Positions 51,341 through 61,058 of a DNA stretch of 64,000 nt are shown here, piece by piece (position 1 is the first letter of the stretch; each line of letters begins with the position of its first letter). The stretch lies in the NCBI RefSeq assembly GCF_039542305.1, contig NZ_BAABHW010000001.1, forward strand, positions 1,178,001-1,242,000. The letters run 5' to 3'. The DNA is from Roseibacterium beibuensis (GTDB taxonomy: Bacteria; Pseudomonadota; Alphaproteobacteria; Rhodobacterales; Rhodobacteraceae). A program made the translations under genes and the position numbers. The notes beneath the pieces were generated by a model. The model did not search any database and was not told where the DNA came from. It worked only from the letters and a program-made list of their open reading frames with translations.

Positions 51341-52189
51341 TTACTGTTCGACGACGGCCTCGGTCTCCTCGTCCGCCACCGCGTCGCCGGCGGTATCGCC
51401 GCCGTCATCCTCACCCTCGGGGGCCGCATCCTCGGCACCCGCATCGGCCGCCTCGCCAGTCCCCGTTTCAGCATCCTCGGCGGGGGCTTCGGGTGCTGGC
51501 TCAACCACCGGCGGTTCCTCCTCCACCGGGGCGGTATCGACCAGCGTGGCCCCCGCTTCGAGCGCCACAATCAACTGTGCGGCGCGCTGTTGCAAGCCCG
51601 GCGTGGCCGCGGCGGCATTTTCCAGCGAACGTAGGCGGTTGATCGCCGCCTCGATGTCGCCCTCGATGACGTCGATCAGGGCCAGTTGCTCCTCTGCGAG
51701 CGCCGCGAAGGGGCGGCCCGGTTCGGCCAGGATGCCCAGTTCGAGCCGGGCCTCGTCGGCGGGCAGCGGCGACAGCAGATGCGCCTTGTAGATCGCGAGG
51801 TCGCGGTAGATCTGCGGCAGTTCGGGCGCCATGGCCGCGGCGCGCAGGCCTGCGGCGGCGTCGGCGGCGGTGCCGTCATTGGCGCTGGCCTCGCCTGCGG
51901 CCAGCAGGGCCACCACGAGCGCGGCCGCGTCGCCGGGTGCCTCCACGGCCTCCAGCGCGGCGATGCGGGCCTCGGGGCTGTCATTGTCGAGCGCGCCCAA
52001 AACGGCATTGCCGAACGCCTCGGCGCTGGCTTGGTTCTGCGCGCGCTGCCATTCGAGATAGGCCGCCCCGCCAACCAGAAGAACCACGATCAGGATCGCC
52101 AGCCACGCCCAACGGCGGAACAGGGCGAACAAGCGGTCGCGACGGACCTCTTCACTGACCTCGTCGATAAAACTGTCGGTATTGGCCAT
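51341..52189 (-). CDS. YfgM-like tetratricopeptide protein, Sec/BAM-associated
   Basis: This 282-residue protein has a charged N-terminus (MANTDSFIDEVSEEVRRDR), one transmembrane segment (RWAWLAILIVVLLVGGAAYLEW), and TPR-type helices through about residue 210. The final 70 residues are acidic and Ala/Glu-rich, with no fold expected. This is the YfgM/DUF2133 family, which interacts with the SecYEG translocon and periplasmic chaperones. It precedes bamB on the same strand, so the pair is probably co-transcribed. Confidence 0.85.
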   Translation of the reverse strand: MANTDSFIDEVSEEVRRDRLFALFRRWAWLAILIVVLLVGGAAYLEWQRAQNQASAEAFGNAVLGALDNDSPEARIAALEAVEAPGDAAALVVALLAAGEASANDGTAADAAAGLRAAAMAPELPQIYRDLAIYKAHLLSPLPADEARLELGILAEPGRPFAALAEEQLALIDVIEGDIEAAINRLRSLENAAAATPGLQQRAAQLIVALEAGATLVDTAPVEEEPPVVEPAPEAPAEDAETGTGEAADAGAEDAAPEGEDDGGDTAGDAVADEETEAVVEQ

Positions 52190-52472
52190 GTTTGCCGCTC
52201 ACCCCCAAGCATTCCTCGTGGCCCCAATAGCGCGGGCGACGGGGCCGCCGCAAGGGCCGGCCCGCGCCTTGGGTCTGGATTGTGCACGGATCCCCTGCAA
52301 TCTGTGCGCGACATGGGGTCAGTGCCTTACGGGATCAGCGTTGCGCCGCGTTGCAGAAAAAACTAACCTGAACGGAATGGTTCAGCGTATTTGAAGAACG
52401 CACCAGACAGACAATCGGCATGGACCGCGCGGCTTGGCGACGGGCGTGGCCGGGAAAGACGTAGTAATTGGC

Positions 52473-53720
52473 ATGAAACCTTTTCCCTTGATCATCGCGG
52501 CGTTGGTCTGCGTCGCCCTGTATTTCGTCATTCTCGACCGTGAAAGCCTGGTCGATTTCGCGGCGCGCTACGCGCCCGGGCCGACGATGAACGTGCCTGT
52601 CGATGAAACCGCGCTGGCCGAAGTGGCCGCGGCAGAGGCCGCCGACGATGATCGCGTCCACGTCACCGTGCGCCGGTCCGAGGCGCAGGTGACCGAGAAC
52701 GCCGTTCTTTTGCGCGGCCGGACCGAGGCGATAAGGCAGGTCGACGTCGCCGCCGAAACCTCGGGGCGCGTGATCTCGGAGCCGATCCGGGCAGGCGCCT
52801 TCGTCGAGGAAGGTCAGCTTCTGTGCGAGATCGACCCGGGCACCCGCCTGACCGCGCTGGAAGAAGCGCAAGCCGCGCTTGAGACCGCGCAGGCCCGCCT
52901 GCCCGAGGCCGAGGCGCAACTGGCCGGGGCGCGGGCACAACTGACCGCCGCCGCGATCGACGCCAACGCGGCCACGCGGCTGAGCGAACGGGGCTTCGGG
53001 TCGGAAACCGCGGCCGCCAGCGCCGAGGCGGGACGCGAAAGCGCATTGGCTGCCATCGCCGCCGCCGAGGCCGGTGTGGCGCAGGCGCGGTCGACCATCC
53101 GCTCGGCCGAAGCCGCCGTGGCCAGCGCCGAGGAGGAGATCGCCAACCTGACCATCAGCGCGCCCTTCCCCGGCTTCCTCGAGTCCGACACGGCGGAACT
53201 GGGCAGCCTGATGCAGCCCGGCAGCCTGTGCGCCACGGTGATCCAGCTTGACCCGATGAAACTGGTGGGCTTCGTCCCCGAGGCCGAGGTCGACCGGATC
53301 GCGCTTGGCGCCATGGCCGGGGCGCGGCTGGCCTCGGGGCGCGAGGTGGTGGGCGAAGTGACGTTCCTCAGCCGCTCGGCCGATGAGCAGACCCGCACCT
53401 TTCGCGTGGAAATCACGGTGGCCAATCCCGACACGACGATCCGCGACGGCCAGACCGCCGATATCCTGATCCAGACGGCGGGCACGCCCGCGCACCTGCT
53501 GCCGGCCTCGGCCATGACGCTGAACGATGGCGGCCAGCTTGGCGTGCGCATCGTCGAGGACGGCATCGTGCGTTTCGTGCCGGTGCGCATGATCCGCGAC
53601 ACGGCGAACGGCGTCTGGCTGGAGGGCCTGCCCGAAGTGGCCGACGTCATCACCGTGGGACAGGAATTCGTGACCGAAGGCGTCGAGGTGCGCACCAGTT
53701 ACGAGGAGCTGACGCAATGA
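52473..53720 (+). CDS. RND efflux periplasmic adaptor (membrane fusion protein)
   Basis: This 415-residue protein is the periplasmic adaptor of a tripartite pump. It has an N-terminal helix (PLIIAALVCVALYFVI), a lipoyl/barrel-sandwich domain (VDVAAETSGRVISEPIRAGAFVEEGQLLCEI), a long coiled-coil hairpin of Ala/Glu-rich heptads (about 115-205), and a beta-barrel and MP domain (TISAPFPGFLESDTAELGSLMQPG onward). The ATG overlaps no good ribosome site; an upstream ATG at 52434 is in frame but lacks one too. Its stop overlaps the ATG of the pump gene. No outer-membrane factor gene is nearby. Confidence 0.9.
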   Translation: MKPFPLIIAALVCVALYFVILDRESLVDFAARYAPGPTMNVPVDETALAEVAAAEAADDDRVHVTVRRSEAQVTENAVLLRGRTEAIRQVDVAAETSGRVISEPIRAGAFVEEGQLLCEIDPGTRLTALEEAQAALETAQARLPEAEAQLAGARAQLTAAAIDANAATRLSERGFGSETAAASAEAGRESALAAIAAAEAGVAQARSTIRSAEAAVASAEEEIANLTISAPFPGFLESDTAELGSLMQPGSLCATVIQLDPMKLVGFVPEAEVDRIALGAMAGARLASGREVVGEVTFLSRSADEQTRTFRVEITVANPDTTIRDGQTADILIQTAGTPAHLLPASAMTLNDGGQLGVRIVEDGIVRFVPVRMIRDTANGVWLEGLPEVADVITVGQEFVTEGVEVRTSYEELTQ

Positions 53721-56700
53721 TCGGCGTCATCGACTGGGCGGCCAGCCGTGCGCGGATGGTCATCGCCTTCATCGTGCTGTCGCTGGTCATCGGCACGGCG
53801 GCCTATGTCGGCCTGCCGAAAGAGGGCGAGCCGGATATCGATATCCCGGGGCTGTTCGTCTCGGTGCCCTTTCCCGGCATCTCGGCCGAGGACAGCGAGC
53901 GCCTTCTGGTGCGCCCGATGGAATCCGAGTTCCAGGATCTCGACGGGCTGACCTCGATCAACGCGACCGCTTCGGAAGGCTTCGCGGGGGTGTTCCTCGA
54001 ATTCGAATTCGGCTGGGACAAGGGCGCAACCATCGCCGATGTGCGCGACGCGATGGGCCGCGCGGAATCGCAGTTTCCCGATGGGGCCGAAAGCTATTCC
54101 ATCAACGAGATCAACTTCTCGGAATTCCCGATCATCGTCGTGGCCTTGTCGGGCGATGCGCCGGAACGCACGTTGATCCGCCTCGCCCAGGAAATGCAGG
54201 ACGCGTTGGAGACCCTCACCCCGGTGCTGGAAGCGGGGCTTGCGGGCAGCCGCGAGGAAATGCTGGAGGTGCTGATCGACCCGATCGCGCTCGAGGCCTA
54301 TGACGTCACCGCTGCGGACCTGATCAACGCGGTCGTCAACAACAACCAGTTGATCGCCGCGGGGGAGATCGAAACCGAGGGCGGCGCGATCTCGGTCAAG
54401 ATCCCGTCCAGTTTCGACAGCGCGGAAGATGTCTACAACCTGCCGATCAGCGTGAATGGCGACCGGGTGGTGACCCTGGGCCAGTTGGCCGAGATCCGCC
54501 TGACCTACCAGGACCGGACCGGCACCGCGCGCTACAACGGCGAGCCGACCATCGCGTTGCAGGTGGTCAAGCGCCTCGGCTTCAACATCATCGACACCGC
54601 CGAGCTGGTCCGCCAGACCGTCGAAGAGGTACGCGCGACCTGGCCACAGGAATTGCAGGACGCGGTTCGGGTGGACGCGACGCTGGACCAGTCAGTGCAG
54701 GTCCAGGGCATGGTGCGCCAGCTTGAGGGGTCGGTCCTGACCGCCATCGCGCTGGTGATGATCGTGGTGCTGGCCTCGCTCGGGACGCGCTCGGCGCTGC
54801 TGGTGGGGTTCGCCATCCCGACCTCGTTCCTTTTGTGCTTCATCCTGCTGGGCGTCATGGATGTCGCCGTGTCGAACATCGTGATGTTCGGCCTGATCCT
54901 TGCCGTTGGCATGCTGGTGGACGGGGCCATCGTGGTCGTCGAATATGCCGACAAACGCCTGCAAGACGGGGCGCGGCCGATGCAGGCCTATACCGACGCC
55001 GCCAAGCGCATGTTCTGGCCGGTCGTGTCCTCCACCGCGACGACGCTCTGCGCCTTCCTGCCCATGCTGTTCTGGCCCGGCGTGCCGGGCGAGTTCATGG
55101 GCATGCTGCCCGTGACGCTGATCTTCGTCCTGTCCGCCTCGCTGATCGTCGCGCTGATCTACCTCCCGGTTCTGGGCGGGGTCGCGGCGCGGTTCAGTCG
55201 CGTCGTTGACCATGCATCGGCGGCCTTCAAGCGCCTCGTGCCGATCTACCTGCTGCGCGCAGCCATCGCGGCGGCGGTCGCCTTCGGCCTCTTTCACGCG
55301 GCGATGCTGACGATCAACGGGCAGGCCTTTTTCCCGCCGGGCTCGCCCGCGCTGATGACGATGGCGCCGGGCATGGTGGCTTTCGTGGCGCTGTCGGCGA
55401 TCATGTCGGTGGTGCTCGGCTCCATCCAGCTGCCGCATCGCGAAAAGCGGGTGCAGGCGGGGTATCGCCGCTCGCCCTTCGGATGGGTCATCCACGCCAT
55501 CGTCGCCAACCCGATCATGCCGCTGGTGATGATCGGCGTGGTCGGGGCCTTCGTCGTCTCGGTCTTTCTCTACTTCGTCGAGAACAACAATGGCGTGGAG
55601 TTCTTCGTCGAGAACGAACCCGAGAATGCCATCGTCTATGTCCGGGCGCGCGGCAACCTGTCGGTCGCCGAACAGGACCGGCTGGTCGGCCTTGTCGAGA
55701 GGGAGGTGCTCGGCACGCCCGGCGTGCAGGACGTCTTTGCCTTTGCCGGTGATGGCGGGCTGAACAACAACACCGGCGGCGCGGCGGCGCCCGCCGACAC
55801 GATCGGGCAGGTCCAGATCGACCTGGAGCCCTGGGGGGAACGGGCCGATGGCGACTTGATCCTCGACCGGCTTCAGGCGCGGCTCGACCAGATCCCCGGC
55901 ATCATGGTCGAGATCTTCTCGCAAGCGCGCGGGCCGGCCAGCGGCAAGCCCATCGACCTACGCCTGTCCGGCGACAACTGGGAGGAATTGCAGGAGGCCA
56001 CCCAGATCGTCCGCACCCGGTTCGAGGGCCTGGCCGGACTGACCCTGATCGAGGACACGCTGCCGCTGCCCGGCATCGACTGGCAGATCGACGTGGATGT
56101 CGAGGCCGCGGGCCGGTTCGGCGCCGACGTCGCCACCGTGGGGGCGATGGTCCAGCTTGTCACGCGCGGCATCCTGCTCGACACGATGCGCGTGCCCTCC
56201 TCCGACGAAGAGATCGACATTCGCGTGCGGTTCCCCGAGGAGTCGCGCGTGCTCTCGACGCTGGACACGATGCGCGTGCGCACGATGGACGGGCTGGTGC
56301 CCCTGTCGAATTTCGTCACCTACACCCCGGCCCCGCAACTGGCCGAGATCAGCCGCGTCGACCAGTCCCGCGTGTTCCAGGTAAAGGCCGACGTGCTGGC
56401 CGCGCTTTTCCGGGTCGACGATGCCGAGGGGGAGACGGTCGCCTACCTGCGGGACACCGCCAATCCCACGGTCGAGGGCGAGGCCGATTTCACGATCGGC
56501 GAGACATCGTGGCAGATCTACCTGCTGCCCGGCGAGCTGGGCGCCGACGCGATCGAGGCCGGCCTGGCCGACGGCGATCTGACCACCGTTCCGGTGACGG
56601 CGAACGAACGCATCGCCCTCATCACCGATTGGCTGGAGACGGAAAACCCCCTACCCGCCTCGGTCGGCTGGGAATGGGCCGGCGACCAGGAGGACCAGGC

Positions 56701-57538
56701 CGAAAGCCAGGCCTTCCTCGGGCAGGCCTTCGGCGCGGCGCTGGGGCTGATGTTCATCATCCTGCTGGCGCAGTTCAACTCGGTCTACAACGCGGTGCTG
56801 GTGCTTCTGGCGGTGGTCCTGTCGACCACGGGCGTGCTGATCGGCATGCTGGTGATGGACCAGACCTTCTCCATCATCATGACCGGCACGGGGATCGTGG
56901 CCTTGGCCGGGATCGTGGTGAACAACAACATCGTCTTGATCGACACCTACCAGGAATATTCCCGCTACATGCCCCGGATCGAGGCGATCACCCGCACGGC
57001 CGAGGCGCGCATCCGCCCGGTCCTGCTGACCACGATCACCACCATGGCGGGGCTCGCGCCGATGATGTTCGGCATCTCGCTCGATTTCGGCAATGGCGGC
57101 TACACGATCGACAGCCCCACCGCGCTATGGTGGAAACAACTGGCCACGGCGGTCGTGTTCGGCCTCGGCATTGCGACCGTGCTGACCCTCGTCTTCACGC
57201 CCTCGCTGCTGGCCCTGCGCATCTGGTCCGGCACCACGGTCGGATGGATCGGCAAGGGCCTCGCCCGCGCCGGCGCCCATCGCATGAGCCGCGCGGCACA
57301 GGACTGGGCCACCACGCGCGCCGCACGCCGCGTCTACGACCCGGTGATCTATTGGGACGAACGCCCGGAACCGCCGGTCGAGGACACCCCCTCGCCCGCG
57401 GACATCACCGACGAGCTACCCGAAAACGCCGAAACGCCGGATACGCCCGACACGGACACACGGGCAGACCCGGAGGGCGAGCAAGACACCCAGGACCCCG
57501 ACGCCCCGCCGCAACCGCCCTTGCGCGCCGCCGAATAA
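53717..57538 (+). CDS. RND efflux transporter, inner-membrane pump
   Basis: This 1273-residue protein is an AcrB-type resistance-nodulation-division pump driven by protons. It has twelve membrane helices in two halves, each with a large periplasmic loop. TM1 starts MVIAFIVLSLVIGTAAYV, and the central helices carry the LILAVGMLVDGAIVVVEYAD acidic motif needed for proton transfer (Asp pair). The second half contains FGAALGLMFIILLAQFNSVYN. It is about 230 residues longer than AcrB; the last 60 are acidic and Pro-rich (EPPVEDTPSPADITDELPEN), with no fold expected. Start overlaps the adaptor stop (ATGA). Confidence 0.92.
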   Translation: MIGVIDWAASRARMVIAFIVLSLVIGTAAYVGLPKEGEPDIDIPGLFVSVPFPGISAEDSERLLVRPMESEFQDLDGLTSINATASEGFAGVFLEFEFGWDKGATIADVRDAMGRAESQFPDGAESYSINEINFSEFPIIVVALSGDAPERTLIRLAQEMQDALETLTPVLEAGLAGSREEMLEVLIDPIALEAYDVTAADLINAVVNNNQLIAAGEIETEGGAISVKIPSSFDSAEDVYNLPISVNGDRVVTLGQLAEIRLTYQDRTGTARYNGEPTIALQVVKRLGFNIIDTAELVRQTVEEVRATWPQELQDAVRVDATLDQSVQVQGMVRQLEGSVLTAIALVMIVVLASLGTRSALLVGFAIPTSFLLCFILLGVMDVAVSNIVMFGLILAVGMLVDGAIVVVEYADKRLQDGARPMQAYTDAAKRMFWPVVSSTATTLCAFLPMLFWPGVPGEFMGMLPVTLIFVLSASLIVALIYLPVLGGVAARFSRVVDHASAAFKRLVPIYLLRAAIAAAVAFGLFHAAMLTINGQAFFPPGSPALMTMAPGMVAFVALSAIMSVVLGSIQLPHREKRVQAGYRRSPFGWVIHAIVANPIMPLVMIGVVGAFVVSVFLYFVENNNGVEFFVENEPENAIVYVRARGNLSVAEQDRLVGLVEREVLGTPGVQDVFAFAGDGGLNNNTGGAAAPADTIGQVQIDLEPWGERADGDLILDRLQARLDQIPGIMVEIFSQARGPASGKPIDLRLSGDNWEELQEATQIVRTRFEGLAGLTLIEDTLPLPGIDWQIDVDVEAAGRFGADVATVGAMVQLVTRGILLDTMRVPSSDEEIDIRVRFPEESRVLSTLDTMRVRTMDGLVPLSNFVTYTPAPQLAEISRVDQSRVFQVKADVLAALFRVDDAEGETVAYLRDTANPTVEGEADFTIGETSWQIYLLPGELGADAIEAGLADGDLTTVPVTANERIALITDWLETENPLPASVGWEWAGDQEDQAESQAFLGQAFGAALGLMFIILLAQFNSVYNAVLVLLAVVLSTTGVLIGMLVMDQTFSIIMTGTGIVALAGIVVNNNIVLIDTYQEYSRYMPRIEAITRTAEARIRPVLLTTITTMAGLAPMMFGISLDFGNGGYTIDSPTALWWKQLATAVVFGLGIATVLTLVFTPSLLALRIWSGTTVGWIGKGLARAGAHRMSRAAQDWATTRAARRVYDPVIYWDERPEPPVEDTPSPADITDELPENAETPDTPDTDTRADPEGEQDTQDPDAPPQPPLRAAE

Positions 57539-57556
57539 CCAGCGGCCCGCGCGCCC

Positions 57557-57626
57557 CTTCATCTTGGCCAAAAAACTCCCGCCGGAGGCATCAGCGCCGA
57601 GGGGGGCTCAAGGCCCCCCGAGGCGC
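57557..57626. repeat. Intergenic hairpin repeat, copy 5 (A-tract type)
   Basis: CTTCATCTTGGCC and a six-A tract with CTCCCGCCGGAG lead into a perfect GGGGGGC / GCCCCCC stem (57601-57619), extended by an outer GCGCC / GGCGC pair. It fills the gap between two convergent genes, the RND pump and the Atm1-like exporter, and its first module matches the copy at 5049. Confidence 0.6.
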
Positions 57627-57659
57627 TTTCCCGGGCGACGTCGAAGACGGCGCAATCCC

Positions 57660-59546
57660 TCAGTCGAGATCGTCCCCGGCCATCTGCCGGGCCCAGAGGC
57701 TCGCGTAGCGCCCGCCTTTGGCCAGCAACGCGACATGGGTGCCGGATTCCACGACCTCGCCCGCCTCCAGCACCAGGATCCGGTCCGAGTCCACGATGGT
57801 CGAAAGCCGATGCGCGATGGTGATGACCGACCGCCCCTGCCCCATCATGCGCAGTTCCGACTGGATGCCCCGCTCGGTCTCGGTGTCGAGCGCCGAGGTC
57901 GCCTCGTCCAGCAACAGGATCGGCGGGTCCTTCAGCAAGGTCCGGGCGATGCCCACACGCTGCTTCTCTCCGCCCGACAGCTTCAGGCCCCGCTCGCCCA
58001 CCACCGTGTCATAGCCCTGCGGCAGGCCGAGGATGAAATCGTGGATCTTGGCGGCGCGGGCGGCGGCGGTGACCTCCGCCTCGCTGGCATCGGGGCGGCC
58101 ATAGGCGATGTTGTAGCGGATCGTGTCGTTGAACAGCACCGTGTCCTGCGGCACCACGCCGATGGCGTCATGCAGGCTGTCCTGCGTGACATCGCGCAGG
58201 TCCTGGCCATCGATCCGGATCGCCCCGCCCGTGACGTCGTAAAAGCGAAACAGAAGCCGACCGATGGTGGATTTCCCCGCCCCGGAGGATCCGACCAGCG
58301 CCACGGTTTCCCCCGGCTCAACCCGGAAGGAGATGCCCTTGAGGATCGCGCGCTCGCTATCATAGGCAAAGCGCACATCCTCGAACACGACCTCGCCGCC
58401 CGACACGGCCAACTCGCGCGCGCCGGGTTTGTCCGCCACCTCGGCGGGTTGCTCCAGCAGGTCGAACATCTCGCCCATGTCGACAAGGCTCTGGCGGATC
58501 TCGCGATAGACGGTGCCGAGGAAGTTCAACGGCATGGTGATCTGGATCATGTAGGCGTTGACCATGACGAAATCGCCCACGGTAAGGGACCCGTCCGCCA
58601 CGCCAAGCGCGGCCATGACCATCACGATCACAAGCCCGGTGGTGATGATCAGCGACTGGCCGAAATTCAGAAACGCCAGCGACAGAGAGGTGCGGATCGC
58701 GGCATCCTCATAGCCCGCCATCGCCCCGTCATAGCGCTCGGCCTCGCGCCTCTCGGCGCCGAAATACTTGACGGTCTCGAAATTCAGCAGGCTGTCGATC
58801 GCCTTCTGGTTGGCGTCGGTGTCCTGCTTGTTCATCTCGCGCCGGATCTTCACCCGCCATTCCGTCACCTTGAAGGTGAAGACGATGTAAAGCGCGATGG
58901 TGACGGCAAGGACCAGCAGGTAGCTGATATCGAAGACCACCGCGAGGATGATCCCGGTCAGCAGCAGTTCGAGGATCAGCGGGCCGACCGAGAAGAGCAG
59001 GAAGCGCAACAGGAACTCGACGCCTTTCACCCCCCGCTCGATGATCCGCGACAGCCCGCCCGTCTTGCGCGTGATGTGGTAGCGCAGCGACAGCGCATGG
59101 ATATGCCGGAACGTCTCCAGCGCCAGTTGCCGGAGCGCGCGCTGCGCCACGCGGGCAAAGACCGCATCGCGCAACTGCTGGAACCCCACGGTGCCAAGGC
59201 GCGCAATTCCGTAGGCCACGGTCAGCCCGACGGCGCCAAGGGCCAGCATCCAGGCCGGCGATCCATCGGCGTCACCGGCCAGCACGTCGACGGCGGCCTT
59301 GTAGACGAAGGGGGTGGCCACGGTCACGATCTTGGCCAGCGCCAGCATCGCCAGCGCGATCACGACGCGCCGCTTTACCCAGGGCTTGTCCTCGGGCCAG
59401 AGATAGGGGGCGACCTTGCGGATCGTGCGCAGCGCCGAGCGGCGCTCGACCTGCTCCAGCCCGGCGTCACCCGGATCGCCGCCGGTCACCTGATCGGTCT
59501 GGCGCCCCGGTTGGGCACCGGTCGGGGTGGTTGCATCGGCTGGCAT
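57660..59546 (-). CDS. Atm1-type ABC exporter (fused permease-ATPase)
   Basis: This 628-residue half-transporter has six N-terminal helices (about 60-330), then one nucleotide-binding domain with Walker A GSSGAGKS (419-426), LSGGEKQR signature and ILLLDEATSALD Walker B. It resembles bacterial and mitochondrial Atm1/HMT1 proteins, which export glutathione-linked compounds, possibly for iron-sulfur metabolism or metal detoxification. The conserved segments YFGAERREAERYD and NFGQSLIITTGL fit that group. It works as a homodimer. Stop and the RND pump stop are 122 bases apart, convergent. Confidence 0.9.
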   Translation of the reverse strand: MPADATTPTGAQPGRQTDQVTGGDPGDAGLEQVERRSALRTIRKVAPYLWPEDKPWVKRRVVIALAMLALAKIVTVATPFVYKAAVDVLAGDADGSPAWMLALGAVGLTVAYGIARLGTVGFQQLRDAVFARVAQRALRQLALETFRHIHALSLRYHITRKTGGLSRIIERGVKGVEFLLRFLLFSVGPLILELLLTGIILAVVFDISYLLVLAVTIALYIVFTFKVTEWRVKIRREMNKQDTDANQKAIDSLLNFETVKYFGAERREAERYDGAMAGYEDAAIRTSLSLAFLNFGQSLIITTGLVIVMVMAALGVADGSLTVGDFVMVNAYMIQITMPLNFLGTVYREIRQSLVDMGEMFDLLEQPAEVADKPGARELAVSGGEVVFEDVRFAYDSERAILKGISFRVEPGETVALVGSSGAGKSTIGRLLFRFYDVTGGAIRIDGQDLRDVTQDSLHDAIGVVPQDTVLFNDTIRYNIAYGRPDASEAEVTAAARAAKIHDFILGLPQGYDTVVGERGLKLSGGEKQRVGIARTLLKDPPILLLDEATSALDTETERGIQSELRMMGQGRSVITIAHRLSTIVDSDRILVLEAGEVVESGTHVALLAKGGRYASLWARQMAGDDLD

Positions 59547-59617
59547 GGATGGATTCCGCTGGCTGTTCGCCCCCTACCTAGGTCCCTGCGCGCGGAAACA
59601 CCAGTGCGGGACGATCC

Positions 59618-60946
59618 CTAGCCCTCGTCAGGCGCCCCTTGCGAGACCGGCAGGTCGGGCAGACGAAAGATCTGGCCCGGGAAGATCCAGTTCGGGTCCT
59701 GGATCTGGTCGCGGTTTTCCTCGAAGATCTGCACGTAGGCCAGGCCATCGCCGAAGTTTTCCTCGGCGATCCCCCAGAGCGTGAAGCCCGGCTGCACCGT
59801 CATCACCGAGACGCCGCCGCCGATCATCAGCGGCGCGGCCGCCACACGCGCGGGGTCTTCGCGCAGGAACGGCGTCTCGACTTCCGAGGTCACGTCCCCG
59901 TGGGGCGACAGTTCGGTCACGCGCAGCGTATAGGTGCCCGGATCGATCTCGGGCAGGTCCAGCGACCAGTTGCCGGACGGGCCGACCTCGCCCAGGCGGA
60001 TGGGTTGGTTGTCGAGGAAGACCTGCAGCTGCGCCTCGGCTGCGCCGCGCCCCGAAAGGATGACATCGCCCTCGGTGTCATAGGAAATCGCGTCGAGGCG
60101 CACCTCGGTCTGGGCGGCGGGCGGGGGCGTTCCGCCTTGGGCCACGCGCACGCCACCGGGCCCCGCGATGATGACCGAGGGCGCGGCGGGTTCGGTTGGG
60201 GTGGCGGTCGCCGGGGCCCCGGCCAATGCGGCGGGCGCGTCGGGGCCGGGCGATGTCGCGGCGCTGGCAGGTTCGTCTGGCACTGTGGCGGCCGCGTCGG
60301 GGGTGCCGGCCAGCGCGATATCCGTTTCCGGCGCCGCATCCACCGGGTCGCCTTCCGCTTCCGGGGCGGCCTCGTCACCGCCCGGCGGTGCGGGCACAGT
60401 CCCGGGCGTGGCGGCGGCCATCGCCTCCGGCGCACCGAACGGCGCGACGATCACCTGCTCGGCCCCGGCGATCTCGGCCCCGTCGAGCCGGGCCATCAGG
60501 CTCAGGATGCGCGGGGCGTCGGCGGGCGGCAGGGTCAGCAGCATCGCGAAGCTGCCGCTGGCATCGGCCGGCGTCTCGGCCACGGAAACCCCGTCGAGGA
60601 GCAGCTGCACATCGGCCCCGGCGGGTGCGCGACCGGCGATCACCGTCGCGCCGTCCGGGGCGACCCGCACCTGGTCGAAGCTGGGCGGTGCGACACTCGC
60701 CTGCGCCTCGGGCGGGTCCGCCGGTGCGGGCGCCTCGGGTGCGGGGGCTTCGGCTTCGGGGGCCTCCGCCGTCACGTCCGGCTCGGGCGTGACCTCGGCC
60801 ACGGGGGGCGGGTCCTGCGCGGGGGGCGTGTCGTCGTCCCCGCGGATCAGGCCGTAGCCCACGACCCCGGCCACGAGAAGCACGACCGCGCCCGCGGCCG
60901 CACCCACGGCGGGTCTGCTGGTGCCAAATACGGCGCCGAGTTTCAT
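59618..60946 (-). CDS. LysM-domain protein with Ala/Pro/Glu-rich linker
   Basis: This 442-residue protein has an N-terminal membrane anchor (VGAAAGAVVLLVAGVVGYGLI), a long low-complexity Ala/Pro/Glu linker (38-85), two Ig-like segments (about 88-165 and 285-345), a second low-complexity stretch between them, and a C-terminal LysM domain (about 388-435, TLWGIAEENFGDGLAYVQIFE). LysM binds peptidoglycan glycan chains, so it probably ties the inner membrane to the cell wall. No enzyme domain was found. It lies 71 bases upstream of the Atm1 gene's start, on the same strand. Confidence 0.85.
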   Translation of the reverse strand: MKLGAVFGTSRPAVGAAAGAVVLLVAGVVGYGLIRGDDDTPPAQDPPPVAEVTPEPDVTAEAPEAEAPAPEAPAPADPPEAQASVAPPSFDQVRVAPDGATVIAGRAPAGADVQLLLDGVSVAETPADASGSFAMLLTLPPADAPRILSLMARLDGAEIAGAEQVIVAPFGAPEAMAAATPGTVPAPPGGDEAAPEAEGDPVDAAPETDIALAGTPDAAATVPDEPASAATSPGPDAPAALAGAPATATPTEPAAPSVIIAGPGGVRVAQGGTPPPAAQTEVRLDAISYDTEGDVILSGRGAAEAQLQVFLDNQPIRLGEVGPSGNWSLDLPEIDPGTYTLRVTELSPHGDVTSEVETPFLREDPARVAAAPLMIGGGVSVMTVQPGFTLWGIAEENFGDGLAYVQIFEENRDQIQDPNWIFPGQIFRLPDLPVSQGAPDEG

Positions 60947-61058
60947 CGGCTGATCCCCCTGTCGTCCTGTGGCGCCCCCGTCCCTGTCCCCTTGGGTTGA
61001 GCGCCCCTCGCTTCGGGGATATCAGGTCTTAAAATCCCCTCGATTTCAAGGTGCCGCC

